From Streptomyces flaveus (lineage in GTDB: Bacteria > Actinomycetota > Actinomycetes > Streptomycetales > Streptomycetaceae), in the NCBI RefSeq assembly GCF_014647675.1, contig NZ_BMPQ01000003.1, positions 446,373 through 510,372 on the forward strand: a DNA stretch of 64,000 bases, given 5' to 3'. The notes under the pieces are model-generated. The model had not been told where the DNA came from, did not search any database, and worked only from the letters and a program-made list of their open reading frames with translations. The position numbers and the translations under genes were made by a program. This document shows positions 1-13,444 of this stretch, piece after piece (positions within the stretch are counted from its first letter, which is position 1; every line of letters begins with the position of its first letter).

Positions 1-2
1 AG

Positions 3-560
3 GCGACCGGCGGCGACAGTCCCGCCATCCCCGTGGGCAAGGAGAGCGCCAGATCGACGCTCACCGTGTGGGAGGACTTCCGCTGCCCGGCCTGCAAGAG
101 CTTCGAGGACGCGTACCGCTCGACGATCCATGAGCTGACGGACTCCGGACAGCTGAAGGTCGAGTACCACCTCGCGACGCTGATCGACGGGAACATGGGC
201 GGCAGCGGCTCCCTGCGCGCCGCCAACGCCTCGGCGTGCGCTCAGAACGCCGGGAAGTTCCCTGAGTACCACGACGTGCTGTTCCAGAACCAGCCTCCGG
301 AGACGAGCGACGAGTTCGCCGACAACGGCAAGCTGATCGAGCTGGCGGGCAAGGTCGACGGACTCGACACCCCCACGTATCGGAAGTGCGTCGAGGACGG
401 TACGCACAACAGCTGGGTCGCCAAGTCCAACAAGGCCTTCCAGGCCGGCGGTTTCCAGGGCACGCCGACGGTGCTGCTGAACGGCAAGAACATCTACCAG
501 GACCGGGCGATGACCCCGGCGAAGCTGAAGCGGATGATCGAGGAGTCGGACAAGTCGTAG
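3..560 (+). CDS. DsbA-family thioredoxin-like protein, 5' truncated
   Basis: The C-terminal 185 codons or so of a thiol-disulfide exchange protein. The frame is open to the left edge, so the true start and any signal peptide lie outside the window; the internal GTG at 33 is probably not the start. The N-terminal part shows WEDFRCPACKSF, a CPAC active site in a thioredoxin fold, and the C-terminal part has the GTPTVLLNGK strand typical of DsbA/DSBA-like Thioredoxin_4 proteins. This family acts outside the membrane, forming or isomerising disulfides. It lies 111 bp upstream of lgt on the same strand. Family assignment is firm; its substrate is unknown. Confidence 0.85.
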   Translation, partial: ATGGDSPAIPVGKESARSTLTVWEDFRCPACKSFEDAYRSTIHELTDSGQLKVEYHLATLIDGNMGGSGSLRAANASACAQNAGKFPEYHDVLFQNQPPETSDEFADNGKLIELAGKVDGLDTPTYRKCVEDGTHNSWVAKSNKAFQAGGFQGTPTVLLNGKNIYQDRAMTPAKLKRMIEESDKS

Positions 561-671
561 CGTCGGCGCGGGTTTCGGGGCCTGGGGCCCATGGCCCGTC
601 ATCCCGTTATGGAGCCGTAGCCCGGGCGGGTTGCCGCACTTCCCGCCCGGCAGGGTAGCGTCGACCCTGCC

Positions 672-1643
672 ATGGAACTTGCCTCTTTCCCCAGCCCGTC
701 GCGCGGAGTGTACGAACTCGGCGGTGTCATTCCGCTGCGCGGCTACGCGTTCTGCATCATCATCGGCGTCTTTCTGGCCGTCTGGCTCGGAAACAAACGG
801 TGGATCGCCCGCGGCGGCCGGTCCGGCACCGTGGCCGACATCGCCGTGTGGGCGGTGCCGTTCGGTCTCGTCGGCGGCCGGCTGTACCACGTCATCACGG
901 ACTACCAGCTCTACTTCAGCGAGGGCGAGGACTGGGTCGACGCCTTCAAGATCTGGGAGGGCGGCCTCGGTATCTGGGGCGCCATCGCGCTGGGTGGCCT
1001 GGGAGCGTGGATCGGCTGCCGTCGCCGCGGGATCCCGCTGCCCGCCTGGGCCGACGCCGTCGCCCCGGGCATCGCTCTCGCGCAGGCCGTCGGCCGCTGG
1101 GGCAACTGGTTCAACCAGGAACTGTACGGGCGGGCCACGGACCTGCCCTGGGCAGTGAAGATCACGTCCTCGGACGACGGGCGCATTCCTGGCACGTACC
1201 ACCCGACCTTCCTCTACGAGTCGTTGTGGTGCATCGGCGTAGCGCTGCTCGTGATCTGGGCCGACCGGCGCTTCAAGCTCGGGCACGGGCGGGCGTTCGC
1301 GCTGTACGTCGCCGCGTACTGCGCGGGCCGGTTCTGGATCGAGTACATGCGCGTCGACGAGGCCCATGAATTCCTCGGGCTGCGCCTGAACAACTGGACC
1401 GCGATCGTGGTCTTCCTCCTCGCCGTCCTCTACATCGTGCTGTCGGCCAAGAGGCGGCCGGGCCGGGAAGAGGTCGTCGAGCCGGCGGCTGTCGCCGACG
1501 GTCCGGCGGGCGACGCGGAGGCCTCCGGCGAGGAGTCGGCGAAGGGGTTCAAGAAGGCCGACGTCGCGGAGTCCTCTGACTCTTCTGACTCCTCCGATGC
1601 GAAGTCCGACGTGAAGGACGCCGAGTCGGCCAAGAAGACCTGA
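672..1643 (+). CDS. lgt: Prolipoprotein diacylglyceryl transferase Lgt
   Basis: Integral membrane enzyme that moves diacylglycerol from phosphatidylglycerol to the lipobox cysteine of prelipoproteins, the first step of lipoprotein maturation. The protein is 323 aa with several hydrophobic segments; the family signature GRWGNWFNQE is at residues 141-150 and the conserved GGRLYHV histidine at residue 73. The last ~55 residues form an Asp/Glu/Ser-rich cytoplasmic tail that is common in actinobacterial Lgt and absent from the E. coli enzyme. The ATG at 672 is preceded by a poor ribosome binding site, but the LASFPSPSRGVYELGG beginning is typical. Likely substrates in this window are the lipoproteins at 41802-43034 and 43946-44374. 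Confidence 0.96.
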   Translation: MELASFPSPSRGVYELGGVIPLRGYAFCIIIGVFLAVWLGNKRWIARGGRSGTVADIAVWAVPFGLVGGRLYHVITDYQLYFSEGEDWVDAFKIWEGGLGIWGAIALGGLGAWIGCRRRGIPLPAWADAVAPGIALAQAVGRWGNWFNQELYGRATDLPWAVKITSSDDGRIPGTYHPTFLYESLWCIGVALLVIWADRRFKLGHGRAFALYVAAYCAGRFWIEYMRVDEAHEFLGLRLNNWTAIVVFLLAVLYIVLSAKRRPGREEVVEPAAVADGPAGDAEASGEESAKGFKKADVAESSDSSDSSDAKSDVKDAESAKKT

Positions 1644-1660
1644 CATCGGTTTGTACGTCG

Positions 1661-1694
1661 AAGGGGGCGCCCCGGTTGCTCGGGGCGCCCCCTT
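1661..1694 (+). terminator. Terminator after lgt
   Basis: A 14-bp perfect stem (arms 1661-1674 and 1681-1694) with a 6-nt loop, beginning 17 bp after the lgt stop. GC-rich without a long T tract, as usual in Streptomyces. Confidence 0.85.
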
Positions 1695-1826
1695 CGTCAT
1701 GCCGACATCGCGCAAAAGCGCAGGGTAAGTACGGCCTTCCTTGCTGGCAGGGGCGAAATTCCCGGCGTACTTTTGATGTGGTCAAGACGTGGAATCAGTC
1801 CAGCAAAGCTCTCTGGGGGAACCGGC

Positions 1827-2555
1827 GTGGCCATCATCGAGACCGAAGCGAGCCTGCACGAAGCGCACCGCGACAACCACACCCACCGGGACGTCAACGG
1901 TGGCTGGCTGCGTCCCGCGGTCTTCGGCGCGATGGACGGTCTCGTCTCCAACCTGGCGCTGATGACGGGTGTGGCGGGCGGTGCCGTCGCCCACCAGACC
2001 GTCGTTCTCACCGGCCTTGCGGGACTCGCCGCCGGCGCCTTCTCCATGGCGGCCGGCGAGTACACCTCCGTCGCCTCGCAGCGCGAACTCGTCGAGGCCG
2101 AACTCGACGTGGAGCGCAGGGAGTTGCGCAAGCATCCCAAGGATGAGGAGCACGAGCTCGCCAAGCTGTACGAAGGCCGGGGTGTGACCCCGGAGCTCGC
2201 CCGCGAGGTGGCCGGGCAGCTGTCCAAGGATCCCGAGCAGGCCCTCGAGATCCACGCGCGCGAGGAGCTGGGTATCGACCCCGGCGACCTGCCCTCGCCG
2301 GCCGTGGCCGCCGCCTCCTCCTTCGGCTCGTTCGCGCTGGGCGCCCTGCTGCCCGTACTCCCGTATCTGCTCGGTGCGACCGCGCTGTGGCCGGCGGTGC
2401 TGCTGGCGCTGCTCGGGCTCTTCGCGTGCGGGGCGGTTGTGGCCAGGGTGACCGCGCGTTCCTGGTGGTACAGCGGGCTGCGGCAGCTCGCTCTGGGCGG
2501 TGCCGCGGCGGGTGTGACGTACGCCCTGGGCAGTTTGTTCGGTGCGGCCGTATGA
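1827..2555 (+). CDS. VIT1/CCC1-family transporter-like membrane protein
   Basis: A 242-aa protein of the VIT family, which in plants and yeast moves Fe2+/Mn2+ into vacuoles; the bacterial role is presumed metal export. Residues ~30-80 contain the family start VFGAMDGLVSNLALM and the MAAGEYTSVASQ segment ending the second membrane helix. A charged cytoplasmic domain (about 80-165) follows, then three more hydrophobic helices. I chose GTG 1827 because GGGGGAA lies just upstream; the in-frame ATG at 1773 has no ribosome binding site and would add an unrelated leader. Transcribed alone between a terminator and the gltB leader. Metal specificity is not readable from the sequence. Confidence 0.85.
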   Translation: MAIIETEASLHEAHRDNHTHRDVNGGWLRPAVFGAMDGLVSNLALMTGVAGGAVAHQTVVLTGLAGLAAGAFSMAAGEYTSVASQRELVEAELDVERRELRKHPKDEEHELAKLYEGRGVTPELAREVAGQLSKDPEQALEIHAREELGIDPGDLPSPAVAAASSFGSFALGALLPVLPYLLGATALWPAVLLALLGLFACGAVVARVTARSWWYSGLRQLALGGAAAGVTYALGSLFGAAV

Positions 2556-2924
2556 TGGATCGGCTGAGGGTTCTATGCATTGGGCTGCATAAGTAACTGT
2601 TACTCGGCGGTTTCGAATCCTTAACCACTGGGCATGAGCCGTAAGCGCTGCGGGCAATGAGGCCTGCTGTGCACCAGTGCGGTGGGCGACGTTGCCCGCC
2701 GCGAACCCGGACCGGCGGGCAGGATCTGTCCCCGTTGGCCCCCTTATTTCACCGCCACGAGCGGTACTCCCACCGCGACCCGCGGTGTCCGCATGTTGGA
2801 ACGCGGTATCCGGTTCCCGAGAACCGCTCCATCATGTAACCTGCACGAAATTTTGATCTCAGCAGAGGGCCAGCGTCGTCCCTCGGCAATCTGCATATGC
2901 CACAACACGACGACGGGAGAGCCG
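2556..2924. other. Intergenic leader region upstream of gltB
   Basis: 369 bp without a convincing gene. It contains short inverted repeats at 2574-2591 (TATGCA/TGCATA, 6-nt loop) and 2593-2603 (GTAAC-T-GTTAC), and a GlnR-like box at 2836-2851. I recognise no known riboswitch. The region is less GC-rich near 2560-2620 and 2835-2870, as expected for regulatory DNA. Confidence 0.5.
2836..2851 (+). promoter_or_regulatory. Candidate GlnR box upstream of gltB
   Basis: GTAAC-n6-GAAAT, compared with the Streptomyces GlnR a-site/b-site half-motif as I remember it (gTnAc-n6-GaAAc); only the last base differs. It ends 73 bp before the gltB start. GlnR controls nitrogen assimilation, so the context fits, but one half-site pair is weak evidence. 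Confidence 0.35.
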
Positions 2925-7512
<4,588 letters not shown>

Positions 7513-7520
<8 letters not shown>

Positions 7521-8973
7521 TCCCAAGGGCTTTCTCAACCACGGCCGCGAGGTCGCCAGGACCCGTCCCGTCGAGGAGCGCGTCAAGGACTGGAACGAGG
7601 TCTACGTCCCCGGCTCGCTGCTGCCGATCATCTCCAAGCAGGCCTCGCGCTGCATGGACTGCGGTATCCCGTTCTGCCACAACGGCTGTCCGCTGGGGAA
7701 CCTCATCCCCGAGTGGAACGACTACGCGTACCGCGAGGACTGGTCGGCGGCGTTGGAGCGGCTGCACGCCACGAACAACTTCCCGGAGTTCACCGGGCGA
7801 CTGTGCCCCGCCCCGTGCGAGTCGGCGTGCGTCCTCGGCATCAACCAGCCCGCCGTGACCATCAAGAACGTCGAGGTCTCGATCATCGACAAGGCGTGGG
7901 ACAGCGGCGATGTCGCGCCGCAGGCGCCGGAGCGGCTGTCCGGCAAGACGGTCGCGGTCATCGGCTCGGGCCCGGCCGGCCTGGCCGCCGCCCAGCAGCT
8001 GACGCGGGCCGGCCACACCGTCGCCGTCTACGAGCGAGCGGACCGTATCGGCGGTCTCCTGCGCTACGGCATCCCCGAGTTCAAGATGGAGAAGCGGCAC
8101 ATCAACCGCCGTATCGAGCAGATGCGCGCGGAGGGCACCCGCTTCCGTACGGGCATCGAGATCGGCCGCGACATGAAGGCGACGGATCTGCGCAAGCGGT
8201 ACGACGCCGTGGTCATCGCGGCCGGGTCGACCGTCTCGCGTGACCTTCCCGTCCCCGGGCGTGAGCTGAACGGCATCCACTTCGCGATGGAGTACCTGCC
8301 GCTGGCCAACAAGGTGCAGGAGGGCGACTATGTGACGCCTCCGATCACCGCCGAGGGCAAGCACGTCGTGGTCATCGGCGGCGGCGACACGGGCGCGGAC
8401 TGCGTGGGCACCGCCCACCGTCAGGGCGCGGCCTCCGTCACGCAGCTGGAGATCATGCCGCAGCCGGGCGAGGAGCGGAACCCCGGCCAGCCCTGGCCGA
8501 CGTTCCCCATGCTCTACAAGGTCACCTCCGCACACGAGGAGGGCGGCGAGCGGATGTACTCCGTCTCCACCACCCACTTCGAGGGCGACGAGGACGGCAA
8601 CGTGCAGTGGCTGCACCTTGTCGAGGTCGAGTTCGTGGACGGCAAGCTGAACCAGAAGCCTGGTACGGAGCGGAAGATTCCGGCTCAGCTGGTCACACTC
8701 GCGATGGGCTTCACCGGGATCGACCAGGAGAACGGGATGGTCTCGCAGTTCGGCCTGGACCTCGACGAGCGGGGCAATGTCGCCCGTGACGGCGACTTCC
8801 AGACGAGCGTTCCGGGTGTCTTCGTGGCGGGTGACGCCGGCCGCGGCCAGTCGCTGATCGTGTGGGCCATCGCGGAGGGCCGCTCGGCCGCCCGCGGCGT
8901 CGACCGCTTCCTCACGGGCGCGAGCGGCCTCCCGGCTCCCATCCGCCCGACGGACCGCGCACTCGCGGTCTGA
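7513..8973 (+). CDS. gltD: Glutamate synthase small subunit
   Basis: The 486-aa FAD-containing beta subunit of GOGAT, which takes electrons from NADPH and passes them through 4Fe-4S clusters to GltB. The N-terminal cysteine clusters are visible ([14 protein letters not shown] and CPAPCESAC), followed by an FAD dinucleotide fold ([12 protein letters not shown]), a second NADPH fold ([12 protein letters not shown]) and the C-terminal FAGDAGRG-like flavin signature ([15 protein letters not shown]). ATG 7513 overlaps the end of gltB (ATGGCTGA), the standard operon junction. A strong terminator follows. Confidence 0.98.
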
Positions 8974-9007
8974 CGGCCCCTCCCAGAACGTCCCGTACAA
9001 AGGCGTA

Positions 9008-9071
9008 CGGAACACCACGACGCCCGCCCCTTGTCCCCGACCGGACGCAGGGCGGGCGTTGTGGTGTTCCG
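9008..9071. terminator. Bidirectional terminator between gltD and chitosanase
   Basis: A 21-bp stem (arms 9008-9028 and 9051-9071), perfect except for one G-T pair, between the convergent gltD and chitosanase genes. It can serve both. Confidence 0.85.
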
Positions 9072-9076
9072 CCCCG

Positions 9077-9964
9077 CTACCGGGTCACCCGGAACGTTTC
9101 CCCGTACATCGCCCACTCCAGCGGAGGCTTGAGGTCGAAGTTCCCGTCGTACAGGAAACGCCGCTGTGCCGTATCGATTCGGCTGGTGTCACGGTGGGAC
9201 TTCTTGGACTTCATGGCCTTGCGGCGGGTGTCCAGGAAGATGTCGAGGTACGCCTTCTCCTTGCCGCCCTGCGCGGGCGTGTCCGCCTCGGAGACGGCGC
9301 GCTCACGCAGGGTGTAGAAGCCGGTCGGGCCGGTGCCGGGACCGTGCATGACCATGGCGTCGTAGTAGATGAACTGACCGAGCGTACCGAGACCGTCGAG
9401 CTTGGCGAGCCGCACCGCGGGGTCGAAGTAGATACGGTCGCGCACCTCGTTCTGGGCCTCACGGAAGGCCGCCACCTCCGCCTCCTTCTTCCAGGCAGCG
9501 GTGAACCCGGGGTCCAGGCCCTCGTGGGAATCCGTACCGTCCACCTTGCGCAGAGCGGGCAGATAACGTGCGAGCCCGTTGTCCGGGTGGTCCTTCGTAT
9601 AGCGCTCGACGAGGACGAGGAGATCGTGGGTACCGGTGCAGAAGCCGATGATGCCCGCGGTGTAGCCCTGGCCGTCGCCGATGTCCTCGATGTAGCCGTA
9701 CTGGCCGCGCCAGTTCAGTGTCGAGTTCTCCGCGCTCGTCACGATCTTGTTGGCGAGTTCCTTCTTCTCCGGCGCCGCGAGCCCGGGCGGCAGATTCGCG
9801 ATCAGCGCATCCTCGGCCGCCCGCCCGGTCGGCTGCGTGGCCGACGGCTTTCCCCCGGAGCCGGAGCCGGAGCCGTCCGACTTCGTCTCGGGCGTGGAAA
9901 GGTAGACCGTGGCCGTCACAACGACGGGTACGGCAGCGAACAACAGGCAACCGGCACGCTTCAT
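9077..9964 (-). CDS. csn: Secreted GH46 chitosanase
   Basis: Endo-acting chitosanase that hydrolyses beta-1,4 bonds in chitosan outside the cell. 295 aa: a hydrophobic export signal (about residues 1-22), a Gly/Ser-rich linker (30-50), then the GH46 domain. It aligns from memory with the S. sp. N174 enzyme through TSAENSTLNW, YIEDIGDGQGYTAGIIGF and YYDAMVMHGPG. The catalytic pair should be Glu79 and Asp97 (N174 Glu22 and Asp40), both present. It is divergent from the vWA gene with only 92 bp between them. That gap holds a perfect 6-bp inverted repeat (CGGTCA/TGACCG, 10028-10044) which could be an operator, but it does not look like a CsnR box I recognise. Confidence 0.94.
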   Translation of the reverse strand: MKRAGCLLFAAVPVVVTATVYLSTPETKSDGSGSGSGGKPSATQPTGRAAEDALIANLPPGLAAPEKKELANKIVTSAENSTLNWRGQYGYIEDIGDGQGYTAGIIGFCTGTHDLLVLVERYTKDHPDNGLARYLPALRKVDGTDSHEGLDPGFTAAWKKEAEVAAFREAQNEVRDRIYFDPAVRLAKLDGLGTLGQFIYYDAMVMHGPGTGPTGFYTLRERAVSEADTPAQGGKEKAYLDIFLDTRRKAMKSKKSHRDTSRIDTAQRRFLYDGNFDLKPPLEWAMYGETFRVTR

Positions 9965-10056
9965 GGCGCTCAGGGTACGTTCCGCCGTACGCCGGCTTGG
10001 CGAGCGGTTCTCCCAGCTACGCTCACCCGGTCAGCCCTTGACCGAAAGGAGCCGCT

Positions 10057-10776
10057 GTGGCCGGGATCAGTCTCAGCAAGGTGGAGGAGACCGCGCCCGC
10101 GCTGGTCTCCCTCTACAAGAGCGCGGGAGCGAGCCTCGCCGAGCACGGGCTGAGCGGACAGCGGGCCGCCGTCTATCTCGTCGTCGACTACTCGGGCTCG
10201 ATGAAGCCGTACTACAAGGACGGCAGCGTACAGGCGCTCGCCGACCGGGTGCTGGGCCTCTCGACGCACTTCGACGACGACGGGACCGTACCCGTGGTGT
10301 TCTTCTCCACGGACATCGACGCGGTGACGGACATCGCGCTCGACAACCACCAGGGCCGTATCGAACAGATCGTCGCGGGCCTCGGCCACATGGGCAAGAC
10401 CAGCTATCACCTGGCCATGGACGCGGTCATCGACCACTACCTGGACAGCGGCTCCAAGGACCCGGCCCTGGTCGTCTTCCAGACCGACGGCGGCCCGATC
10501 AACAAGCTCGCCGCCGAGCGGTACCTGTGCAAGGCCGCGAAGCTCCCCCTCTTCTGGCAGTTCATCGGCTTCGGCGACGCGACGAGCAAGCAGTTCGACT
10601 TCCTCCGCAAGCTCGACGAACTGGCGGTGCCGGGCAAGCGGATCGTCGACAACGCCGGTTTCTTCCACGCCGGTGCGGATCCGCGACGGGTCTCCGACCG
10701 CGAGTTGTACGACCGTCTGGTGGCCGAGTTCCCGCAGTGGCTGTCGGCGGCCCGGGCCCGGGGCATCGTCGGCTGA
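10057..10776 (+). CDS. vWA-domain protein (TerF/TerY-like)
   Basis: A 239-aa cytoplasmic protein consisting almost entirely of a von Willebrand factor A domain. The MIDAS metal site DYSGS is at residues 44-48, with the supporting threonine in GKTSYHLAMD and the aspartate in FQTDGGP. The closest group I recognise is the vWA_TerF-like proteins associated with tellurite-resistance/stress loci, but no other ter genes are nearby. Start GTG 10057 follows GAAAGGA at good spacing. No signal peptide or membrane segment. Role unknown beyond metal-dependent protein binding. Confidence 0.85.
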   Translation: MAGISLSKVEETAPALVSLYKSAGASLAEHGLSGQRAAVYLVVDYSGSMKPYYKDGSVQALADRVLGLSTHFDDDGTVPVVFFSTDIDAVTDIALDNHQGRIEQIVAGLGHMGKTSYHLAMDAVIDHYLDSGSKDPALVVFQTDGGPINKLAAERYLCKAAKLPLFWQFIGFGDATSKQFDFLRKLDELAVPGKRIVDNAGFFHAGADPRRVSDRELYDRLVAEFPQWLSAARARGIVG

Positions 10777-10851
10777 AAGATCGCTAGCGACCCCGTTGGA
10801 TTTGTGTGATCGTCGTGTCACTCTGGGAGGATCTGCGGCGAGAGGCGGCAT

Positions 10852-12498
10852 ATGGGCGCGCGATCGGCGGACCGGCACGGCAGCGGCGGGCGGCCGGTGC
10901 AGACGGGCAAGGGTGAGCGGCTGGCGGACTGGGCCGACGGACGGCTCGGGGTCTACGGGCTTGCCAAGTCCCAGATGCGCAAGGTGTTCCCGGACCACCC
11001 GTCCTTCATGCTGGGTGAGATCTGCCTCTACACCTTCCTCATCCTGATCCTCACGGGCGTCTACCTCACGCTGTTCTTCGAGCCGAGCAGCGCCGAGACC
11101 GTCTACCACGGTTCGTACGAGCCCCTGAACGGCATCATCATGACCAGGGCGTACGAGTCCACGCTCGACATCAGCTTCGACGTACGCGGTGGACTCCTCA
11201 TCCGGCAGATCCACCACTGGGCGGCGGTCGTGTTCGTCGCCGGGATGCTGATCCACATGATGCGGGTGTTCTTCACCGGCGCCTTCCGCAAGCCGCGCGA
11301 GCTGAACTGGCTGTTCGGCTGGACGCTGCTGTTCCTCGGCATCATCACCGGACTGACCGGCTACTCGCTCCCCGACGACCTGCTCTCCGGCACGGGCCTG
11401 CGCTTCGCCCAGGGCGCGATCCTGTCGGTGCCGGTCGTGGGAACGTATCTCTCCTTCTTCCTCTTCGGCGGAGAGTTCCCCGGGGACGACATCATCTCCC
11501 GGCTGTACCCGATCCACATTCTCCTGCTGCCCGGGATCATGCTCGGCCTGGTGGTCGCCCATCTGATCCTGGTCTTCTACCACAAGCACACGCAGTTCCC
11601 CGGGCCCGGACGCGACCAGAAGTCCGTGGTCGGCATGCCGTTCCTGCCGGTCTACATGGCCAAGGCGGGCGGCTTCTTCTTCCTGGTCTTCGGTGTGCTT
11701 TCGGTGATGGGCGCGATCGCGACCATCAACCCCGTGTGGGCCTTCGGCCCCTACCGGGCCGACCTGGTCACCACCGGCGCCCAGCCCGACTGGTACCTCG
11801 GCTTCTCCGAGGGCCTGATCCGGGTGATGCCGGGATGGGAGATCAACGCCTTCGGCCACACCCTGGCGCTGGGCGTCTTCATCCCCTTCTCCCTCTTCCC
11901 GCTGCTCATGCTGGCGATCGGCGTGTACCCGTTCATCGAGGCCTGGATCACCGGCGACAAACGCGAGCACCACATCCTGGACCGCCCGCGCAACGTGCCC
12001 ACGCGCACCGGCCTCGGCGTGGCCTGGCTGAGTCTGTACGGGGTGCTGCTGATCGGCGGCGGCAACGACATCGTGGCCACGCGTTTCCATCTGTCGATCA
12101 ACGTGATCACGTGGGCCGTACGGATCGGCTTCTTCGTGGTGCCCGTCCTCGCCTTCATCATCACCAGACGGATCTGTCTGGGGCTGCAACGCCGCGACCG
12201 GGACAAGGTGCTGCACGGCAGGGAGTCCGGCACCATCAAGCGGCTGCCGAACGGCGAGTTCGTCGAGGTGCACGAACCGCTCTCGCAGGCACAGCGGTTC
12301 ACCCTCACCCAGCACGAGCAGGCCCCGCCGTACGAGGTGGGCCCGACTGTCGACGCGAACGGCGTCGTCCGGAAGGTCAGACCCGCGGAGCGGCTGCGCG
12401 CCCGGCTCGCCCGCGCCATGTACGGACCGCACACGCACATCCCCAAACCAACCCCCGAGGAGTACCGGGAGCTCACGAGCGGCGACCATCACCACTGA
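10852..12498 (+). CDS. Orphan cytochrome b subunit, QcrB-like
   Basis: A 548-aa cytochrome b of the actinobacterial bc1 complex type. Haem-binding histidines appear as IHHW...LIHMM (H121/H122, H135) and YPIH...VVAHL (H222, H237). The quinol-oxidation motif is PDWY at 312-315. About eight to nine membrane helices are followed by a ~125-residue charged cytoplasmic tail, as in Streptomyces QcrB. There is no qcrA (Rieske), qcrC (di-haem cytochrome c) or cta gene on either side, so this is probably a second, isolated paralogue rather than the housekeeping subunit. Start ATG 10852. The 3' end overlaps the convergent acyl-CoA dehydrogenase gene by 26 bp. Confidence 0.9.
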   Translation: MGARSADRHGSGGRPVQTGKGERLADWADGRLGVYGLAKSQMRKVFPDHPSFMLGEICLYTFLILILTGVYLTLFFEPSSAETVYHGSYEPLNGIIMTRAYESTLDISFDVRGGLLIRQIHHWAAVVFVAGMLIHMMRVFFTGAFRKPRELNWLFGWTLLFLGIITGLTGYSLPDDLLSGTGLRFAQGAILSVPVVGTYLSFFLFGGEFPGDDIISRLYPIHILLLPGIMLGLVVAHLILVFYHKHTQFPGPGRDQKSVVGMPFLPVYMAKAGGFFFLVFGVLSVMGAIATINPVWAFGPYRADLVTTGAQPDWYLGFSEGLIRVMPGWEINAFGHTLALGVFIPFSLFPLLMLAIGVYPFIEAWITGDKREHHILDRPRNVPTRTGLGVAWLSLYGVLLIGGGNDIVATRFHLSINVITWAVRIGFFVVPVLAFIITRRICLGLQRRDRDKVLHGRESGTIKRLPNGEFVEVHEPLSQAQRFTLTQHEQAPPYEVGPTVDANGVVRKVRPAERLRARLARAMYGPHTHIPKPTPEEYRELTSGDHHH

Positions 12499-13444
12499 GC
12501 CCGCTGTCGAGCACCATGGCTCGGCACTCGCCCGGGGTGCCCCAGGCGGTTCGCAGGGCGCGTGCCTTGGTCAGCCACAGGGACAGGTCGTACTCCGCGG
12601 TGTAGCCGATCGCGCCGTGCAGTTGCAGCGCCGTGCGCGCCGTGGCGTACGCCGCCTCACACGCCGTGACCTTGGCCGCGGCGACATCGGCCGGGTCCAT
12701 GGACAGCGCGGCGCCGAAGACGAGCGGGCGCGTGAACTCCAACGCGATCTTCGCATCGGCCAGTTGATGCTTGACCGCCTGGAACGAGCCTATGGGCACG
12801 CCGAACTGGACGCGCTGCTTGACGTACGCGACCGTCCTGTCGAGGAGGGCGAGTCCCACCCCCAAGGCCTGCGCGGCGGTGGCGAGCCGGGCCCAGGTGA
12901 GGGCCCGGGGGAGGGGCTGGTTCCTGGCGAGGAGTTCACCGCCGGGGTCGAGGCGGGTGAGGCGGCGGGCCGGGTCCAGGGATGTACGTACCGGGCCGTG
13001 CCCGGGGGCCAGGCGCAGTGCCTCGCCGTCGACCGTGAGAAGGACCGTGGCCACGTCTCCGTCCAGGGCGTACGAGCCTTCCGACGCCACCGTCGCGATC
13101 ACCTCGCCGGACGCCAGCGCCGGGAGCAGCCGCTTGGCGGCCTCCGGCTCGGTGAGCAGCACGGCCGCCGCCACCGTCTCGACCAGCGGTCCCGGCGCCG
13201 CATGTCGGCCCAACTCCACGAAGGCGACGGCCAGTTCGACGGGCAGCGGCCCGACTCCCTCGTACGCCTCCGGAACCGCCAGCGCGAACACTCCCGCCTC
13301 CGCGATACGGGTCCACAGCGCGCGCCCGGCCGTGGGGTCCCCGGCGCTCCAGGACCGTATGACCGACGGGGTGTCCGCGGCCGTCAGCATCGCGTCCAGC
13401 GAGCGGGCGAAGGCCTGCTGCTCGTCGTCGAGGAGGAAGCGCAT
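12473..13444 (-). CDS. Short acyl-CoA dehydrogenase subunit (FadE32/33-like)
   Basis: 323 aa, shorter than a normal ~380-aa acyl-CoA dehydrogenase (ACAD). The family C-terminus is recognisable (LQLHGAIGYTAEYDLSLWL), but the residue before the final G-T is Trp (AWGTPGE) instead of the catalytic Glu, and the alternative base position reads TWARLA rather than xxER. This subunit therefore seems to lack a base and probably needs the upstream 383-aa partner, as in the alpha2beta2 steroid ACADs of mycobacteria. Start ATG overlaps the partner stop by one base (TGATG), so translation is coupled. Expected role: dehydrogenation of a HIP-derived acyl-CoA. Confidence 0.85.
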   Translation of the reverse strand: MRFLLDDEQQAFARSLDAMLTAADTPSVIRSWSAGDPTAGRALWTRIAEAGVFALAVPEAYEGVGPLPVELAVAFVELGRHAAPGPLVETVAAAVLLTEPEAAKRLLPALASGEVIATVASEGSYALDGDVATVLLTVDGEALRLAPGHGPVRTSLDPARRLTRLDPGGELLARNQPLPRALTWARLATAAQALGVGLALLDRTVAYVKQRVQFGVPIGSFQAVKHQLADAKIALEFTRPLVFGAALSMDPADVAAAKVTACEAAYATARTALQLHGAIGYTAEYDLSLWLTKARALRTAWGTPGECRAMVLDSGLSGDGRRS

